From positions 62,001 to 126,000 of the forward strand of contig CALIAU010000011.1 of NCBI GenBank assembly GCA_938045585.1: a stretch of DNA of 64,000 bases, in the 5' to 3' direction. Below, piece by piece: positions 43,273 through 52,301 of this stretch (position 1 is its first letter; every line of letters starts with the position of its first letter). Source of the DNA: an uncultured Saprospiraceae bacterium. GTDB lineage: Bacteria; Bacteroidota; Bacteroidia; Chitinophagales; Saprospiraceae. A program made the translations under genes and the position numbers. The notes beneath the pieces were generated by a model. It was not told the origin of the DNA. It saw only the letters and a program-made list of their open reading frames with translations, and made no database searches.

Positions 43273-45453
43273 ATGGGTCTCAATACACTACGTAGCCTAG
43301 CTTTGACACTGATGTGTATATTCGCCAGTGTCTCAATATTTGGGCAAAAAGCTTATCTCAAAGCAGAAAAGCAGTTTCAGTTAAAGGCGTACGATCTGGC
43401 AGCTGAAAACTATGAACGTGCATTATCTGAAAATAAAGACTGCTTAAACTGTATGTACGGTTTAGCTATGTCTAATAAGATGATGAACAAAAATATGAAA
43501 GCGTATAACTGGTTCAGCGAATTAGCTACAGTATATACGGAGCCTCAATTTTACTTTCAATACGCGCAGGTGTTGAAAGAACTTGGAAAGCTAGATGCTG
43601 CCAAGGAATATTTTCAAAAATATAGTGAGTTTGATCCTCTCTTGGGTGATCACTATGCATTGAGTTGTGACTTTGCGCAAGCACAACTAAAAGAGTCTGA
43701 TAAATATAAAGTATCTCTTGCTGAATGGAACTCAAAGGAATCCGATTTTTCCCCTACCATTTTTAGAGATAGAATTATCTTCTCTTCTTACGAAAACGCT
43801 GATCTGCCATTAGTGAATAAACACAAAACTGTAAATTATAGCTGCGCTGCGAACGGTGTAGGTACAATTACTCCTTTTGAATTTTTAGATGAATCCCGAC
43901 TTTCCCAAAATAATATAACGGCCATTTCAATAACCGATGATTACTTCTGTGCATACATAAAGCACAATTTTGTAAATGGATATACACAAACAGATGCAGA
44001 CGAGATGGATCTGGGTATATTCTTGGCTACTTTAGATGAAGATGGTATTCTTAGAAACGAGACACCATTTTCATACAATTCTATTGGCTATGCAACTGCC
44101 TACCCAGCCTTTGCTGACAATGGAAATGCACTCTTCTTTGCTTCCAATATGCCAGGTGGCTTTGGAGGTTTTGATTTGTATGTTTCATACAATGAAAATG
44201 GTAGATGGTCTGAGCCTATTAATTTAGGAGCTAACATCAACACACAAGGCAACGAAATTACTCCTTTTGTAAATGAAAACACACTGTACTTTTCTTCTGA
44301 TTTCACTATGGGAATAGGAGGGATGGATATCTTTAAGTCAGAAGAAGTAGATGGTTTGTTTGCAAAGGCATCTAACTTAGGGAAGGGAATTAATTCACCA
44401 GAGGATGATATTTTTCCTGTATACTTAGCAGAAGAAGATGCCATGTATTTTACATCAAATAGGCTAGGTGGTAAAGGCAAGCATGATATTTATATTGCCT
44501 ATGGTGTAAACACAAATAACTATCTGTCTAACATTGCAGTGGAGGCTTCTACTGTTGAGGATGTGGTTGTAGATATGCCAGAAGCATTAAACCTAAACGA
44601 ACTTGTGGTAAAGAATACCGTAGATGTACCTGTAGAAAATGTGATGTCAGTAGCGAATAAAACAGAAACAGTGGTAAGTAAGGTACGTTCCGAAGATATC
44701 GCTGCAGCTAAAACAGTGGCAGTTGCTGCTGAGACAATGGCAGCACGCAAGGTGTCTGATGGAGAGGTAATTTTTAACGATGGCGAAAAAGTATTTTTTA
44801 TCCAATTAGCTGCTTTCTTTTCTACAGATGGTAACATGGACAAATTTCAAAACGTTGCGCAGTTCGGAAATATTTACAGAATATATAAATCAAATAGTAC
44901 TAAGGTAAAGCTTGGTTATTTCTACGATAGATATCAAGCGGATCAGGTCTTAGCGCAAGTACGTGCGAATGGATTTAGTGATGCATTTGTAACACATGAG
45001 GTATTAAATACTGGTACGATGGAATTAGCATTATCGGACTCAGGAACATACAGTTCAAGTACCTATACCAATAGCTACAATAGTCCAGAAACAACAAGCT
45101 ATACGCAAGGATCTACGCAGGCTAATACACAGCATGATAGCCATAGTTCATACTACGATGCAAATCAAAATACAAATACCTACATCGAACCATATACTCC
45201 TTCTAGTGCTGTAGTCTACAAGGTAAGACTTGCATCATACGAAGACCCTATTTGGTTTGATCTGAAGGCAGTTAAAGACCTTGGAGAGATAGAACAGTGG
45301 TCAAAAAATGATTGGACTATATTTGTATTGAGCGGCTTTAACAATTATGAAGAAGCAGAAAATGCACGTATCAAAGCATACAACAGAGGTTTTCAAGACT
45401 CTAAGGTAGTGATTGATAATAACGGAATACTAGAACAGTTACATAGTAACTAA
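43273..45453 (+). CDS. TPR, PD40 beta-propeller and double SPOR-domain protein
   Basis: 726 residues with a signal peptide (IFASVSIFGQ). TPR-like helices (residues ~30-125) are followed by a PD40/WD40-like propeller (FSPTIFRDRIIFSSYEN; GGFGGFDLYVSY; GGMDIFKSE; GGKGKHDIYIAY). A Val/Ala-rich linker leads to a first SPOR-like domain (~500-572, VFFIQLAAFFSTDGN), then a Ser/Thr/Tyr/Asn-rich linker and a second SPOR-like domain (~645-726). SPOR domains bind denuded peptidoglycan. The N-terminal plan recalls the T9SS-linked SprE/PorE/PorW group, but with SPOR in place of OmpA. It is followed by a strong terminator. Confidence 0.85.
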   Translation: MGLNTLRSLALTLMCIFASVSIFGQKAYLKAEKQFQLKAYDLAAENYERALSENKDCLNCMYGLAMSNKMMNKNMKAYNWFSELATVYTEPQFYFQYAQVLKELGKLDAAKEYFQKYSEFDPLLGDHYALSCDFAQAQLKESDKYKVSLAEWNSKESDFSPTIFRDRIIFSSYENADLPLVNKHKTVNYSCAANGVGTITPFEFLDESRLSQNNITAISITDDYFCAYIKHNFVNGYTQTDADEMDLGIFLATLDEDGILRNETPFSYNSIGYATAYPAFADNGNALFFASNMPGGFGGFDLYVSYNENGRWSEPINLGANINTQGNEITPFVNENTLYFSSDFTMGIGGMDIFKSEEVDGLFAKASNLGKGINSPEDDIFPVYLAEEDAMYFTSNRLGGKGKHDIYIAYGVNTNNYLSNIAVEASTVEDVVVDMPEALNLNELVVKNTVDVPVENVMSVANKTETVVSKVRSEDIAAAKTVAVAAETMAARKVSDGEVIFNDGEKVFFIQLAAFFSTDGNMDKFQNVAQFGNIYRIYKSNSTKVKLGYFYDRYQADQVLAQVRANGFSDAFVTHEVLNTGTMELALSDSGTYSSSTYTNSYNSPETTSYTQGSTQANTQHDSHSSYYDANQNTNTYIEPYTPSSAVVYKVRLASYEDPIWFDLKAVKDLGEIEQWSKNDWTIFVLSGFNNYEEAENARIKAYNRGFQDSKVVIDNNGILEQLHSN

Positions 45454-45518
45454 GAGATACATACTAAGTACCCTAATCTGCATATTTACCCTTATGCAAT
45501 TAGACACAACTTTTAACG

Positions 45519-45549
45519 AGGACTTGCTTTTAAGCGAGTCCTTTTTTTT
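45519..45549 (+). terminator. Rho-independent terminator of the SPOR-protein gene
   Basis: 9-bp stem with one G-T pair (45519-45527 with 45534-45542), a 6-base loop and a run of eight T. It lies 66 bp past the stop. Confidence 0.9.
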
Positions 45550-45572
45550 ATTTTAAGTTTGTCAAAGTAAAT

Positions 45573-46319
45573 ATGCAGCTTACTCTTCTGAAAATATTAA
45601 GTAAAATTCAAAGCCTTTACCGCCTCCCTAAATCAAAGCGCTTTAAACATTATCTTCACCTTCTGCATGGAAATGCTGAGCAAGATATCTTACTGCCCAT
45701 CGCTGGCTATAACCCTATGGGAAATATCTTAGCTATTTCTAAGTTAGAAGATCTAATACGATTAGATGCAGAAGGACTTGCACAAGAAGAAATCGAATTA
45801 TTTAATTCTAAATCGGATTCACGAGACGGTAGCAAATTTAGTGTTGGAATAAATTTAGTAGATGATCTAGAAGGGGCATGGTCCCATTATTATGATACAG
45901 ATTATAAGAACAGATTTGAAATGGATTCCATATTCAATAGGAGTTTCATTACACCTATTTTCTATACGAGTGAAGAGTTCACGGAAGAACTTATAAAGAG
46001 ACGTCTAAGGGCGAGTATGTACAGAAGCTTACATTGGAATCAGCATTCTAAACCTGAAAATCTTGAAGCTTGTTTGAAACAAGAAGTTTTTGTTCAATCC
46101 CAATTAAACTGCTTAACTGAGGATAGCAATGACCATGATTTTAAAGATCTGAAAACCTTCTTAGAAATAAATAAAGATAGAACGGAAACCCAGCTAATTT
46201 TTAATTTCTTTTACGGCGATAAAGCATCTGACTTGTTAGCTTACAATTCGTTTGGGATAAATGAACATGCAGGTAACAAATACGCAGCCTACCTAGCCAC
46301 AAAATCCTATAAGATCTAG
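45573..46319 (+). CDS. Cytoplasmic protein of unknown function
   Basis: 248 residues, with no signal and no TM. It begins with a basic helix (KILSKIQSLYRLPKSKRF) and contains DILLPIAGYNPMGN, NLVDDLEGAWSHYYDTDYKNRF, FITPIFYTSEEFTEELIKRRL and YNSFGINEHAGNKYAAYLA. I recognise no catalytic motif or named family. TAAGTTTG (45554-45561), a perfect -7 match, lies just upstream but without a -33 element at the right distance; it would give a very short leader. Confidence 0.65.
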   Translation: MQLTLLKILSKIQSLYRLPKSKRFKHYLHLLHGNAEQDILLPIAGYNPMGNILAISKLEDLIRLDAEGLAQEEIELFNSKSDSRDGSKFSVGINLVDDLEGAWSHYYDTDYKNRFEMDSIFNRSFITPIFYTSEEFTEELIKRRLRASMYRSLHWNQHSKPENLEACLKQEVFVQSQLNCLTEDSNDHDFKDLKTFLEINKDRTETQLIFNFFYGDKASDLLAYNSFGINEHAGNKYAAYLATKSYKI

Positions 46320-46342
46320 ATTCTTATGTCTGGCTTCTAAAC

Positions 46343-46924
46343 CTAATGCATCCTATCCCCGCGTACCTCCAATTCACCCATTATCTCCTTTTCTCGCTCT
46401 AGGTACTCTGACCACCTTTTCTTCACTCTATCCTTATCAAAATAATGATAACATAGATCTAAGAACATTCTATAATGACCGGCCTCAGAGACCATAAAAC
46501 CATGATAAAATGTTTTTAACTCTTCCTCACTGATGTGTAAGGAAAGCAGTCTGAATCGTTCACAACTTCTAGCCTCAATAAGAGCAAAGGTGAGTAGTTT
46601 TTCAAGCATTCTATCTTCTCTACTGCCGCCTCCTTTCTGAAAGTCTATAAGTTTGTTTACATACTCATCTTTCCGTTGATAGCCTAGCTGTAGATTTCGC
46701 TTTTGCAGTTCTTTAAGAACAAGTCTAAAGTGTCCCCATTCCTCTGTAACAATAGGAGAGAGCTCTTTTACCAATTCTTCTTTATCAGGGTATCCTTGAA
46801 TTAAGGTAATGCATGAAGTGGCTGCTTTAAGTTCGCAGTAGGCATGATCCGTTAGGATTTCTTCTAAATCTTTCTCGGCAAGATTAACCCATCTTGGATC
46901 TGTGGGAAGTTTTAATCCTAACAT
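46343..46924 (-). CDS. miaE: tRNA-(ms2io6A)-hydroxylase MiaE
   Basis: 193 residues from the Met at 46924 (MLGLKLPTDPRW); another Met lies 15 bases upstream, but the TAATG overlap with the preceding lipoprotein stop favours this one. Diiron ligands fit the ferritin-like MiaE pattern: DHAYCELKAATSC, VTEEWGHFRLV, ALIEARSCERFRLL and VSEAGHYRMF. It hydroxylates the isopentenyl group on A37 of tRNAs that read U-starting codons, using O2. Confidence 0.92.
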   Translation of the reverse strand: MLGLKLPTDPRWVNLAEKDLEEILTDHAYCELKAATSCITLIQGYPDKEELVKELSPIVTEEWGHFRLVLKELQKRNLQLGYQRKDEYVNKLIDFQKGGGSREDRMLEKLLTFALIEARSCERFRLLSLHISEEELKTFYHGFMVSEAGHYRMFLDLCYHYFDKDRVKKRWSEYLEREKEIMGELEVRGDRMH

Positions 46925-47538
46925 TATTTTTCTAGACATTTAATTTGGTTCATCAATAAGTCAACATTAAAAATTTCGTAAGACTCGAATCCTGAGGTCC
47001 ATACTATTTCAATTTGATCCAATTCTGCATCTTTGAGCTTCTTTCTATTCGTTCCTGACATTTCAAATATGCCATCATAGATAACGCGATTTGTTTTAGG
47101 GTCAGGCTTTGCATCTACATGGACAGCTGTCTTTAACTGTGTCTGTGAACCATCTAAAAGCGTTATACGTATTTCTTGCTCTTTTTGTATGCTTCCATAG
47201 GCCCGTGCAGCATCCTTAGAATCAAAGATCATTTTAAGATAGAGATAATGCTTTTTGTCCAGTATGCCAACCGAGCTATAGCAGGTTAAAAAGTCTCTGC
47301 CTCTGTAATAGTTAAGTAGTTTCTCTGGCGTATACTCAAATAACTTCTCGTAGGCAATATCTTTCTTATAAAAGCCAGTTTGATCATCCAAACCATCTTG
47401 AATTACCTTACAAGGAAACTTGGCCGTTTCAATCATCTTGGGTTTGGCAGGCTGACCAATCTGTGCTAGAGGATCTACGGCTTGTTTACCGCATGCTAAG
47501 AAAACCGCCAGACTGAAGAGTAGAATATAATTTCTCAT
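46924..47538 (-). CDS. Predicted lipoprotein
   Basis: 204 residues with lipobox VFLACG (Cys ~16). The mature protein is a mixed alpha/beta domain without a name that I recognise (KMIETAKFPCKVIQDGLDD; LLNYYRGRDFLTCYSSVG; KTNRVIYDGIFEMSG). It overlaps the miaE start as TAATG. A strong housekeeping promoter lies 19 bp before its ATG (47557-47587), so lipoprotein and miaE form one operon. Confidence 0.78.
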   Translation of the reverse strand: MRNYILLFSLAVFLACGKQAVDPLAQIGQPAKPKMIETAKFPCKVIQDGLDDQTGFYKKDIAYEKLFEYTPEKLLNYYRGRDFLTCYSSVGILDKKHYLYLKMIFDSKDAARAYGSIQKEQEIRITLLDGSQTQLKTAVHVDAKPDPKTNRVIYDGIFEMSGTNRKKLKDAELDQIEIVWTSGFESYEIFNVDLLMNQIKCLEK

Positions 47539-47556
47539 GGTTTGTTAAATTCTGTG

Positions 47557-47587
47557 CAAATATAGGATTAGAACAGTCGATTCCCAA
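47557..47587 (-). promoter_or_regulatory. Bacteroidota housekeeping promoter of the lipoprotein-miaE operon
   Basis: Minus strand TTG (47587-47585), a 20-base spacer, TATATTTG (47564-47557): a full match to the TTG / TANNTTTG consensus with the expected spacing. The start codon is at 47538. Confidence 0.75.
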
Positions 47588-47707
47588 TAGGGATTCCCAA
47601 TTTTAGCTATGCATTTGTAAAAATTCACAAGAATTCAGAGCAGGCTGTGGTTCAGAGCCATTACATATGGTAAATTTTAGTAATTTTATCAGACTAATAT
47701 CATCATT

Positions 47708-49831
47708 ATGAGGCCATATATTCTCTTCGTATTGTTTGCAATCTTATTAACTGCCTGTAATTCCGAAATGCCAAAACAATTAAAGTACGCTGAAACGTTC
47801 AAAGACACCACTGTGGTGGAGAACTATCATGGCACTGAGCTTGCTGACCCTTATAGATGGTTAGAAGACGATAACTCAGATGAAACAGTAGACTGGGTGA
47901 AAAGACAAAATGCAGTAACCTTTGATTATTTAGATGGTATTCCATTTAGAGATGCGTTTAAAGAACGTCTTGAACAGTTATGGAACTACGAGAGATTGTC
48001 TACGCCTTTTGAAAGTGGTGGAAAATACTACCAGTTCAAAAATGATGGTTTGCAGAACCAATCGGTTATGTATGCCCTGGATACAGATTCTAAAAAACTT
48101 ACAGAGGTGCTAGACCCCAATAAGTTTTCTGATGATGGCACTGCCTCGCTGGGGTCATACTCCATTAGTGATGACGGAAAGTATCTTGCATATCAAATTT
48201 CGGAAGGGGGCTCAGATTGGAGATCTGTCAAGGTTCTAGATTTGGAATCTGGAAAGCATACGGAAGACAAGGTAGAGTGGCTTAAGTTCTCAGGAATGTC
48301 TTGGTACAAAGATGGATTCTTCTACGGTAGATACCCAGAGCCAACAGATGATGAGGCCCTGTCAGGAGCAAATGAGTATCACAAACTATATTACCACAAG
48401 CTAGGCACAGATCAGTCTGAAGACAAGCTAATTTATAAAGACGATAAACATCCCAATAGGAATGTATATGCAACCACAACCAGTGATGAAAAATATCTAA
48501 TACTTAGCAAGGTAGAGTCCACAAGTGGTAATGCCTTTAGTGTGAAAGATCTATCTAATATAAATAACCCCATTATAGACATCGTAACAGGCTTTGATGC
48601 TGACTATAGTTTGGTGGATAGTGAGGGACCTATAATTTATGTACAGACAAATGCAGGTGCACCTAACCTAAAAGTAGTTAAGTTGGATATGCGCAAGCCC
48701 AAAGCTGGATTTCAAGAATTTATTCCGGAGCAAGACAACACACTGCGTAGTGTAGAAAAAATTGGCGATCGATTTTTTGGAAATTATATGGTGGATGCCA
48801 GTTCACAAATTAAAATATTTGATAAAAACGGAAAGCTAGAACAAAACATGCCATTGCCTGGTGTGGGTAGTATAGGCGGTCTTAATGGAAACAAAAAAGG
48901 AGATAAGATATTTTACAATTTTACCAGCTTTACTTCGCCTGGTACTATCTACTCACTGGATCCCAAAACCCTAAAAAGTACAATTTATAGTCAACCAAAA
49001 ATTGACTTTCCGCTGGATGAGTATACAACCGAACAGGTTTGGTACACCAGTTATGATGGCACAAAAGTGCCTATGTTTTTGACCTACAAAAAAGGGATTA
49101 AGAAGGATGGTGCAAGACCTACCTTACTCTATGGCTATGGAGGATTTGATATACCTATCCTACCTTCCTTTAATGTAACGCGCTTACCACTACTTGAAAA
49201 TGGAGGCATCTACGCCGTTGCTAATATCAGAGGAGGAGGAGAGTTTGGTTCAGAATGGCACAAGTCCGGAACGAAGGAACGTAAGCAAAATGTTTTTGAC
49301 GATTTCCAATCGGCAGCGGAATATCTCATCGAGCAAAAATATACGTCATCAGAAAAATTAGCTATCGAAGGAAGATCCAATGGTGGACTTCTAGTTGGTG
49401 CATGTATGACACAACGACCTGATCTCTACAAAGTAGCTTTTCCGCATGTGGGAGTACTTGATATGCTACGCTATCACGAGTTTACAATTGGTTGGGCCTG
49501 GGCTGGTGACTATGGTCGCAGTGATGATCCAGAAGCCTTCAAGTATTTGAAAAAATATTCGCCTCTACACAATGTAAAGGAAGTTGCTTATCCAGCTACT
49601 ATGGTGACCACAGCCGACCACGATGATAGAGTAGTGCCAGCACATTCCTTTAAGTTTATATCGGAATTACAAGACAAACACACAGGGACAGATCCTGTCT
49701 TAATACGCATTGAAACCTCAGCAGGTCACGGAGCAGGAAAACCTACGTCTAAACGTATAGAAGAGGCAGCAGACTTGTTGTCCTTCATGTATCACAATAT
49801 GGAAGAAGGAGTAAAATATTATAAAAATTAG
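47708..49831 (+). CDS. Prolyl oligopeptidase (S9A), lipoprotein
   Basis: 707 residues. The signal peptide ends in a lipobox (LLTACN), so it is membrane-bound in the periplasm or on the outer membrane. The N-terminal propeller is followed by the catalytic domain, with Ser in EGRSNGGLLVGACM, Asp in TADHDDRVVPAHSFKF and His in SAGHGAGKPTSKR. It cleaves short peptides after Pro. Its TAG stop lies inside the likely extended N-terminus of the diadenylate cyclase gene. Confidence 0.95.
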   Translation: MRPYILFVLFAILLTACNSEMPKQLKYAETFKDTTVVENYHGTELADPYRWLEDDNSDETVDWVKRQNAVTFDYLDGIPFRDAFKERLEQLWNYERLSTPFESGGKYYQFKNDGLQNQSVMYALDTDSKKLTEVLDPNKFSDDGTASLGSYSISDDGKYLAYQISEGGSDWRSVKVLDLESGKHTEDKVEWLKFSGMSWYKDGFFYGRYPEPTDDEALSGANEYHKLYYHKLGTDQSEDKLIYKDDKHPNRNVYATTTSDEKYLILSKVESTSGNAFSVKDLSNINNPIIDIVTGFDADYSLVDSEGPIIYVQTNAGAPNLKVVKLDMRKPKAGFQEFIPEQDNTLRSVEKIGDRFFGNYMVDASSQIKIFDKNGKLEQNMPLPGVGSIGGLNGNKKGDKIFYNFTSFTSPGTIYSLDPKTLKSTIYSQPKIDFPLDEYTTEQVWYTSYDGTKVPMFLTYKKGIKKDGARPTLLYGYGGFDIPILPSFNVTRLPLLENGGIYAVANIRGGGEFGSEWHKSGTKERKQNVFDDFQSAAEYLIEQKYTSSEKLAIEGRSNGGLLVGACMTQRPDLYKVAFPHVGVLDMLRYHEFTIGWAWAGDYGRSDDPEAFKYLKKYSPLHNVKEVAYPATMVTTADHDDRVVPAHSFKFISELQDKHTGTDPVLIRIETSAGHGAGKPTSKRIEEAADLLSFMYHNMEEGVKYYKN

Positions 49832-49874
49832 TTCACTCATTAGCATAGGAGCCCTGGAAATCAGGATTTGGGAT

Positions 49875-50633
49875 GTGCTCGATGTCATCATCGTGGGCTA
49901 TCTGATGTATGTACTCTACAAACTCCTGCGTGGTACAGTTGCCTTTAATATTTTTATTGGTGTTGTATTATTGTATGGCATTTGGTGGTTAGTAGGTATC
50001 CTTGATATGAACTTACTTTCCATGTTGCTCGGTAGATTTGTAGCCTTTGGTGTGATCATCTTGATTATCATTTTCCAGCCAGAGGTACGTGAATTTTTAT
50101 TGGTCCTAGGGAATACAACACTCAAGGGACGGCTTAATTTCCTTGAACGATTTTTCCCGAGAGATGAGTCAGAATTGTCAGAGTCTAAGGTTGCTCAACT
50201 AAAAGCAATCGGCGACAGTTTAGACTATCTATCAAACTCTAAAACAGGTGCACTCTTAGTCTTTTCTAGAGAACCACTTACTACGATAGAGTCCACGGGA
50301 GTTGCCATTAATGCCGATATCTCAGCACCCATGTTGGATAGCATCTTTTTTAAAAATTCCCCCTTACACGATGGTGCTGTTCTTATAAGCGGTGACAAAA
50401 TTCGTGCAGGAAGTTGTATACTTCCCGTTACTAAAAATCAGGCTGTACCTCAGGAGTTAGGTCTGCGTCACAGAGCAGCCATTGGCGTTACAGAAAATGC
50501 AAACGCTCTATCCATTATCGTGTCTGAGGAAACAGGTGAAATTTCTTCAGCGCTACGTGGTAAAATCAAACGAGACATCTCCAAAAGCAAGGCTAAGAAA
50601 GTCATTTCTGAATTCATGTTTTCTAATAAGTAA
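49875..50633 (+). CDS. cdaA: Diadenylate cyclase (CdaA type)
   Basis: 252 residues from GTG 49875. Three N-terminal TM helices (DVIIVGYLMYVLYKLL; IFIGVVLLYGIWWLV; FVAFGVIILIIIF) precede a DAC domain with SPLHDGAVLISG (DGA) and LGLRHRAAIG (RHR). It makes cyclic di-AMP from two ATP at the inner membrane. Homologues usually carry an N-terminal segment such as IGxLEIRxxDxxD. Here ISIGALEIRIWD is encoded in frame upstream of the GTG, back to about 49827, but without ATG, GTG or TTG, so the true start may be a rare codon (ATT 49827 or 49839, ATA 49821, CTG 49854). Confidence 0.93.
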   Translation: MLDVIIVGYLMYVLYKLLRGTVAFNIFIGVVLLYGIWWLVGILDMNLLSMLLGRFVAFGVIILIIIFQPEVREFLLVLGNTTLKGRLNFLERFFPRDESELSESKVAQLKAIGDSLDYLSNSKTGALLVFSREPLTTIESTGVAINADISAPMLDSIFFKNSPLHDGAVLISGDKIRAGSCILPVTKNQAVPQELGLRHRAAIGVTENANALSIIVSEETGEISSALRGKIKRDISKSKAKKVISEFMFSNK

Positions 50634-50665
50634 TACAGATTTTAATTCACTTATTATTTTGTTTT

Positions 50666-50839
50666 GGGCGTGCCAGATGTCTTCCATACATGTAAGACAT
50701 CTGTCGGGTCATCCAGGGGTTCCGTACTGTGCGCCGCACAGCACAGCCTGCGGCCCTGCCTCCAGCTCCCTTACTCCCCCTCATGCAGGCTGGTCTCTTA
50801 CTACCTGCCTTCCAAGCAACCCAGGTAGACCACTCACCC
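50666..50839 (+). repeat. GGGCGTGCC-family structured intergenic element, copy C
   Basis: Largest copy. It begins TTTT-GGGCGTGCC (50666-50674), followed by a perfect 9-bp hairpin 1 (AGATGTCTT/AAGACATCT, 50675-50702), GTCGGGT, a GC-rich stretch, hairpin CTACCTG/CAGGTAG (50801-50828), and ends CCACTCACCC (one change from CTCACGC). It begins about 33 bp past the cdaA stop. It occupies most of the 345-bp gap 50634-50978. Confidence 0.82.
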
Positions 50840-50896
50840 TGATCATTCCGCTCATTTACTTTATAGGCAAAAATGAATTGTTGGAGACTTCCTCAA

Positions 50897-50919
50897 CTAA
50901 GAATTGTATATATTCTTAG
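50897..50919. promoter_or_regulatory. Inverted repeat upstream of small membrane-protein operon
   Basis: CTAAGAAT (50897-50904) and ATTCTTAG (50912-50919) with a 7-base AT spacer, 60 bp before the ATG at 50979. It could be an operator or a weak terminator for cdaA; no T run follows. Confidence 0.4.
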
Positions 50920-50978
50920 ATTGTAATTTCATCAAGATTTTTCGTAATTTTAAACTTAATCATTAAAACTCCAAATCA

Positions 50979-51251
50979 ATGAATAACTCCCACACAACGC
51001 ACGACACTGCACTCCATAGAGTGGAGAGAATAGTCGCGCTTTTTAAAATGGAACGTATCGTTCATCTCGTTATCACCTCACTCTCTTTAGTTATGTTACT
51101 CTTTAGTGCTGGCTGGATCATTGTGAAGACAGAAGCAGATATTAAAATCTTAGCAGCTCTTTTTGGCTCCACAGGTTTAATTGGATATTCTGCAAATCGT
51201 CTTCTCAGAATGTTTGACCAAGCAGTAAGTTTACTTAACTCTAGTAAGTAG
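50979..51251 (+). CDS. Small two-helix membrane protein
   Basis: 90 residues. A soluble N-terminus with a charged amphipathic helix (ALHRVERIVALFKMERIV) is followed by two TM helices (LVITSLSLVMLLFSAGWIIV and IKILAALFGSTGLIGYSANRLL). I do not recognise the family. Its stop is 2 bases before the ATG of the coiled-coil protein, so the pair is cotranscribed and may act together. Confidence 0.75.
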   Translation: MNNSHTTHDTALHRVERIVALFKMERIVHLVITSLSLVMLLFSAGWIIVKTEADIKILAALFGSTGLIGYSANRLLRMFDQAVSLLNSSK

Positions 51252-51253
51252 CC

Positions 51254-51973
51254 ATGGAACATGATTTAGAAAAAATTAAGAGACGTTCACAGTTGAACGC
51301 CTTAATGAGCCTGTTGTCTGCCTTGCTAGTTATCGGTTCTCTTGTCTTTAGTTTTTACACCTTAAATCGAATGGAAAAGAAGCGGGATGCTCTCGATAAA
51401 GAGATAGCTAAGAAGCAGGCTCAGTTTGATAAGATAGGTCAAATGTTGGTAGCAGCTTCACAAGAAGAGAACTCCTCAATAAATCATTCTATTGACGAAG
51501 CAACACAGTATTTCTTAGAAGTAAAAAAGGCAGAAGGCGGACTTACTGTTTCAGAAGAACTAGCCTACTTACAGTCTGTAGATGCATCTGTTCTCAGTGC
51601 AGAGCAAAAAAAACGTAAACGAGAATTAGAAGAACAGGTAGAGAACAATGCAACGATACAGGATAAGTCAAAAATTGTTACCTGTACAAATATTGTAGAA
51701 AAACAAGCACAGGGAATACAGTCAGAATTCAATGCTGGCGATAAGGTATATTTTCATGCACAGATTAATTCACCTGGCAATGAAACGATTCGCGCAGCAT
51801 GGAAAAAGGATGACGAAGAATTCCATGCAAAGAATTTCGATATAGGTGTAAATACCGGGAACGGATTTAAAATATGGGATTTTAAACAAATAAGAGAGGC
51901 TGGAACATATTCCATCATGTTATATAACTCCAGCGATCTCTTAATAGGTAAAACTAATTTTAGTGTTGAATGA
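51254..51973 (+). CDS. Membrane-anchored coiled-coil protein with DUF2914-like domain
   Basis: 239 residues: one TM (LMSLLSALLVIGSLVFSFYTL, ~15-35), a long charged coiled coil (~38-140, LNRMEKKRDALDKEIAKKQ), and a C-terminal beta domain (AGDKVYFHAQI...RAAWKKDDEEFHAKNFDIG...FKIWDFKQIREAGTYSIML). The V-YF...W..D.....F.I order resembles DUF2914; this is a weak match. Probably a periplasmic sensor or scaffold (inference). Confidence 0.75.
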   Translation: MEHDLEKIKRRSQLNALMSLLSALLVIGSLVFSFYTLNRMEKKRDALDKEIAKKQAQFDKIGQMLVAASQEENSSINHSIDEATQYFLEVKKAEGGLTVSEELAYLQSVDASVLSAEQKKRKRELEEQVENNATIQDKSKIVTCTNIVEKQAQGIQSEFNAGDKVYFHAQINSPGNETIRAAWKKDDEEFHAKNFDIGVNTGNGFKIWDFKQIREAGTYSIMLYNSSDLLIGKTNFSVE

Positions 51974-51975
51974 AT

Positions 51976-52227
51976 CTACCTTTCGTTAGGGTCATGACCC
52001 TGTTCATGTCCAGTTGCTATGTCTGATGAAATTCTGCTACTCGAATCAATATCACCTTCTGGAGTGATTTGTGGTATTTGTATGCTATCTGCAATATCAC
52101 CAACAGATTCTATTCCAGTAGGATTAATCGAAGGCAGTGGATCAACAGGTTCAATGCTAGGAGGATTCATTGGATCAATAGAATCTGATGAATCCGGTGG
52201 ATCCGGAGAAAATTGGAAGTTTGACAT
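51976..52227 (-). CDS. Short Pro/Ser/Asp-rich hypothetical protein
   Basis: 83 residues, MSNFQFSPDPPDSSDSI at the start, rich in Pro, Ser, Asp and Ile, without hydrophobic segments and probably disordered. It is convergent with the gene at 51254 (2 bases between stops). A plus-strand frame (52019-52246) covers the same DNA. The minus frame is preferred because it begins near the end of the gap and has a biased, protein-like low-complexity pattern, but it may not be real. Confidence 0.4.
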   Translation of the reverse strand: MSNFQFSPDPPDSSDSIDPMNPPSIEPVDPLPSINPTGIESVGDIADSIQIPQITPEGDIDSSSRISSDIATGHEQGHDPNER

Positions 52228-52301
52228 TATAAAAATTTTAAGTTAATCAATACTGAAAGATAGATAAAAACAAGATCAAAGTAAATACACCTTGGGTTTA
52301 T

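Noticed and set aside
45554-45561. TAAGTTTG as a -7 element for the gene at 45573
   Set aside because: No TTG at 19-21 bases upstream, and it would leave almost no leader; noted in the gene entry only.
50482-50919. Frame starting inside cdaA and running through element C
   Set aside because: It is in the wrong frame of a conserved gene and continues into a repeat; not a protein.
52019-52246. Plus-strand 75-residue frame in the same DNA as the short minus-strand gene
   Set aside because: Its composition is the mirror of the Pro/Ser-rich frame, with no signal, domain or start context.
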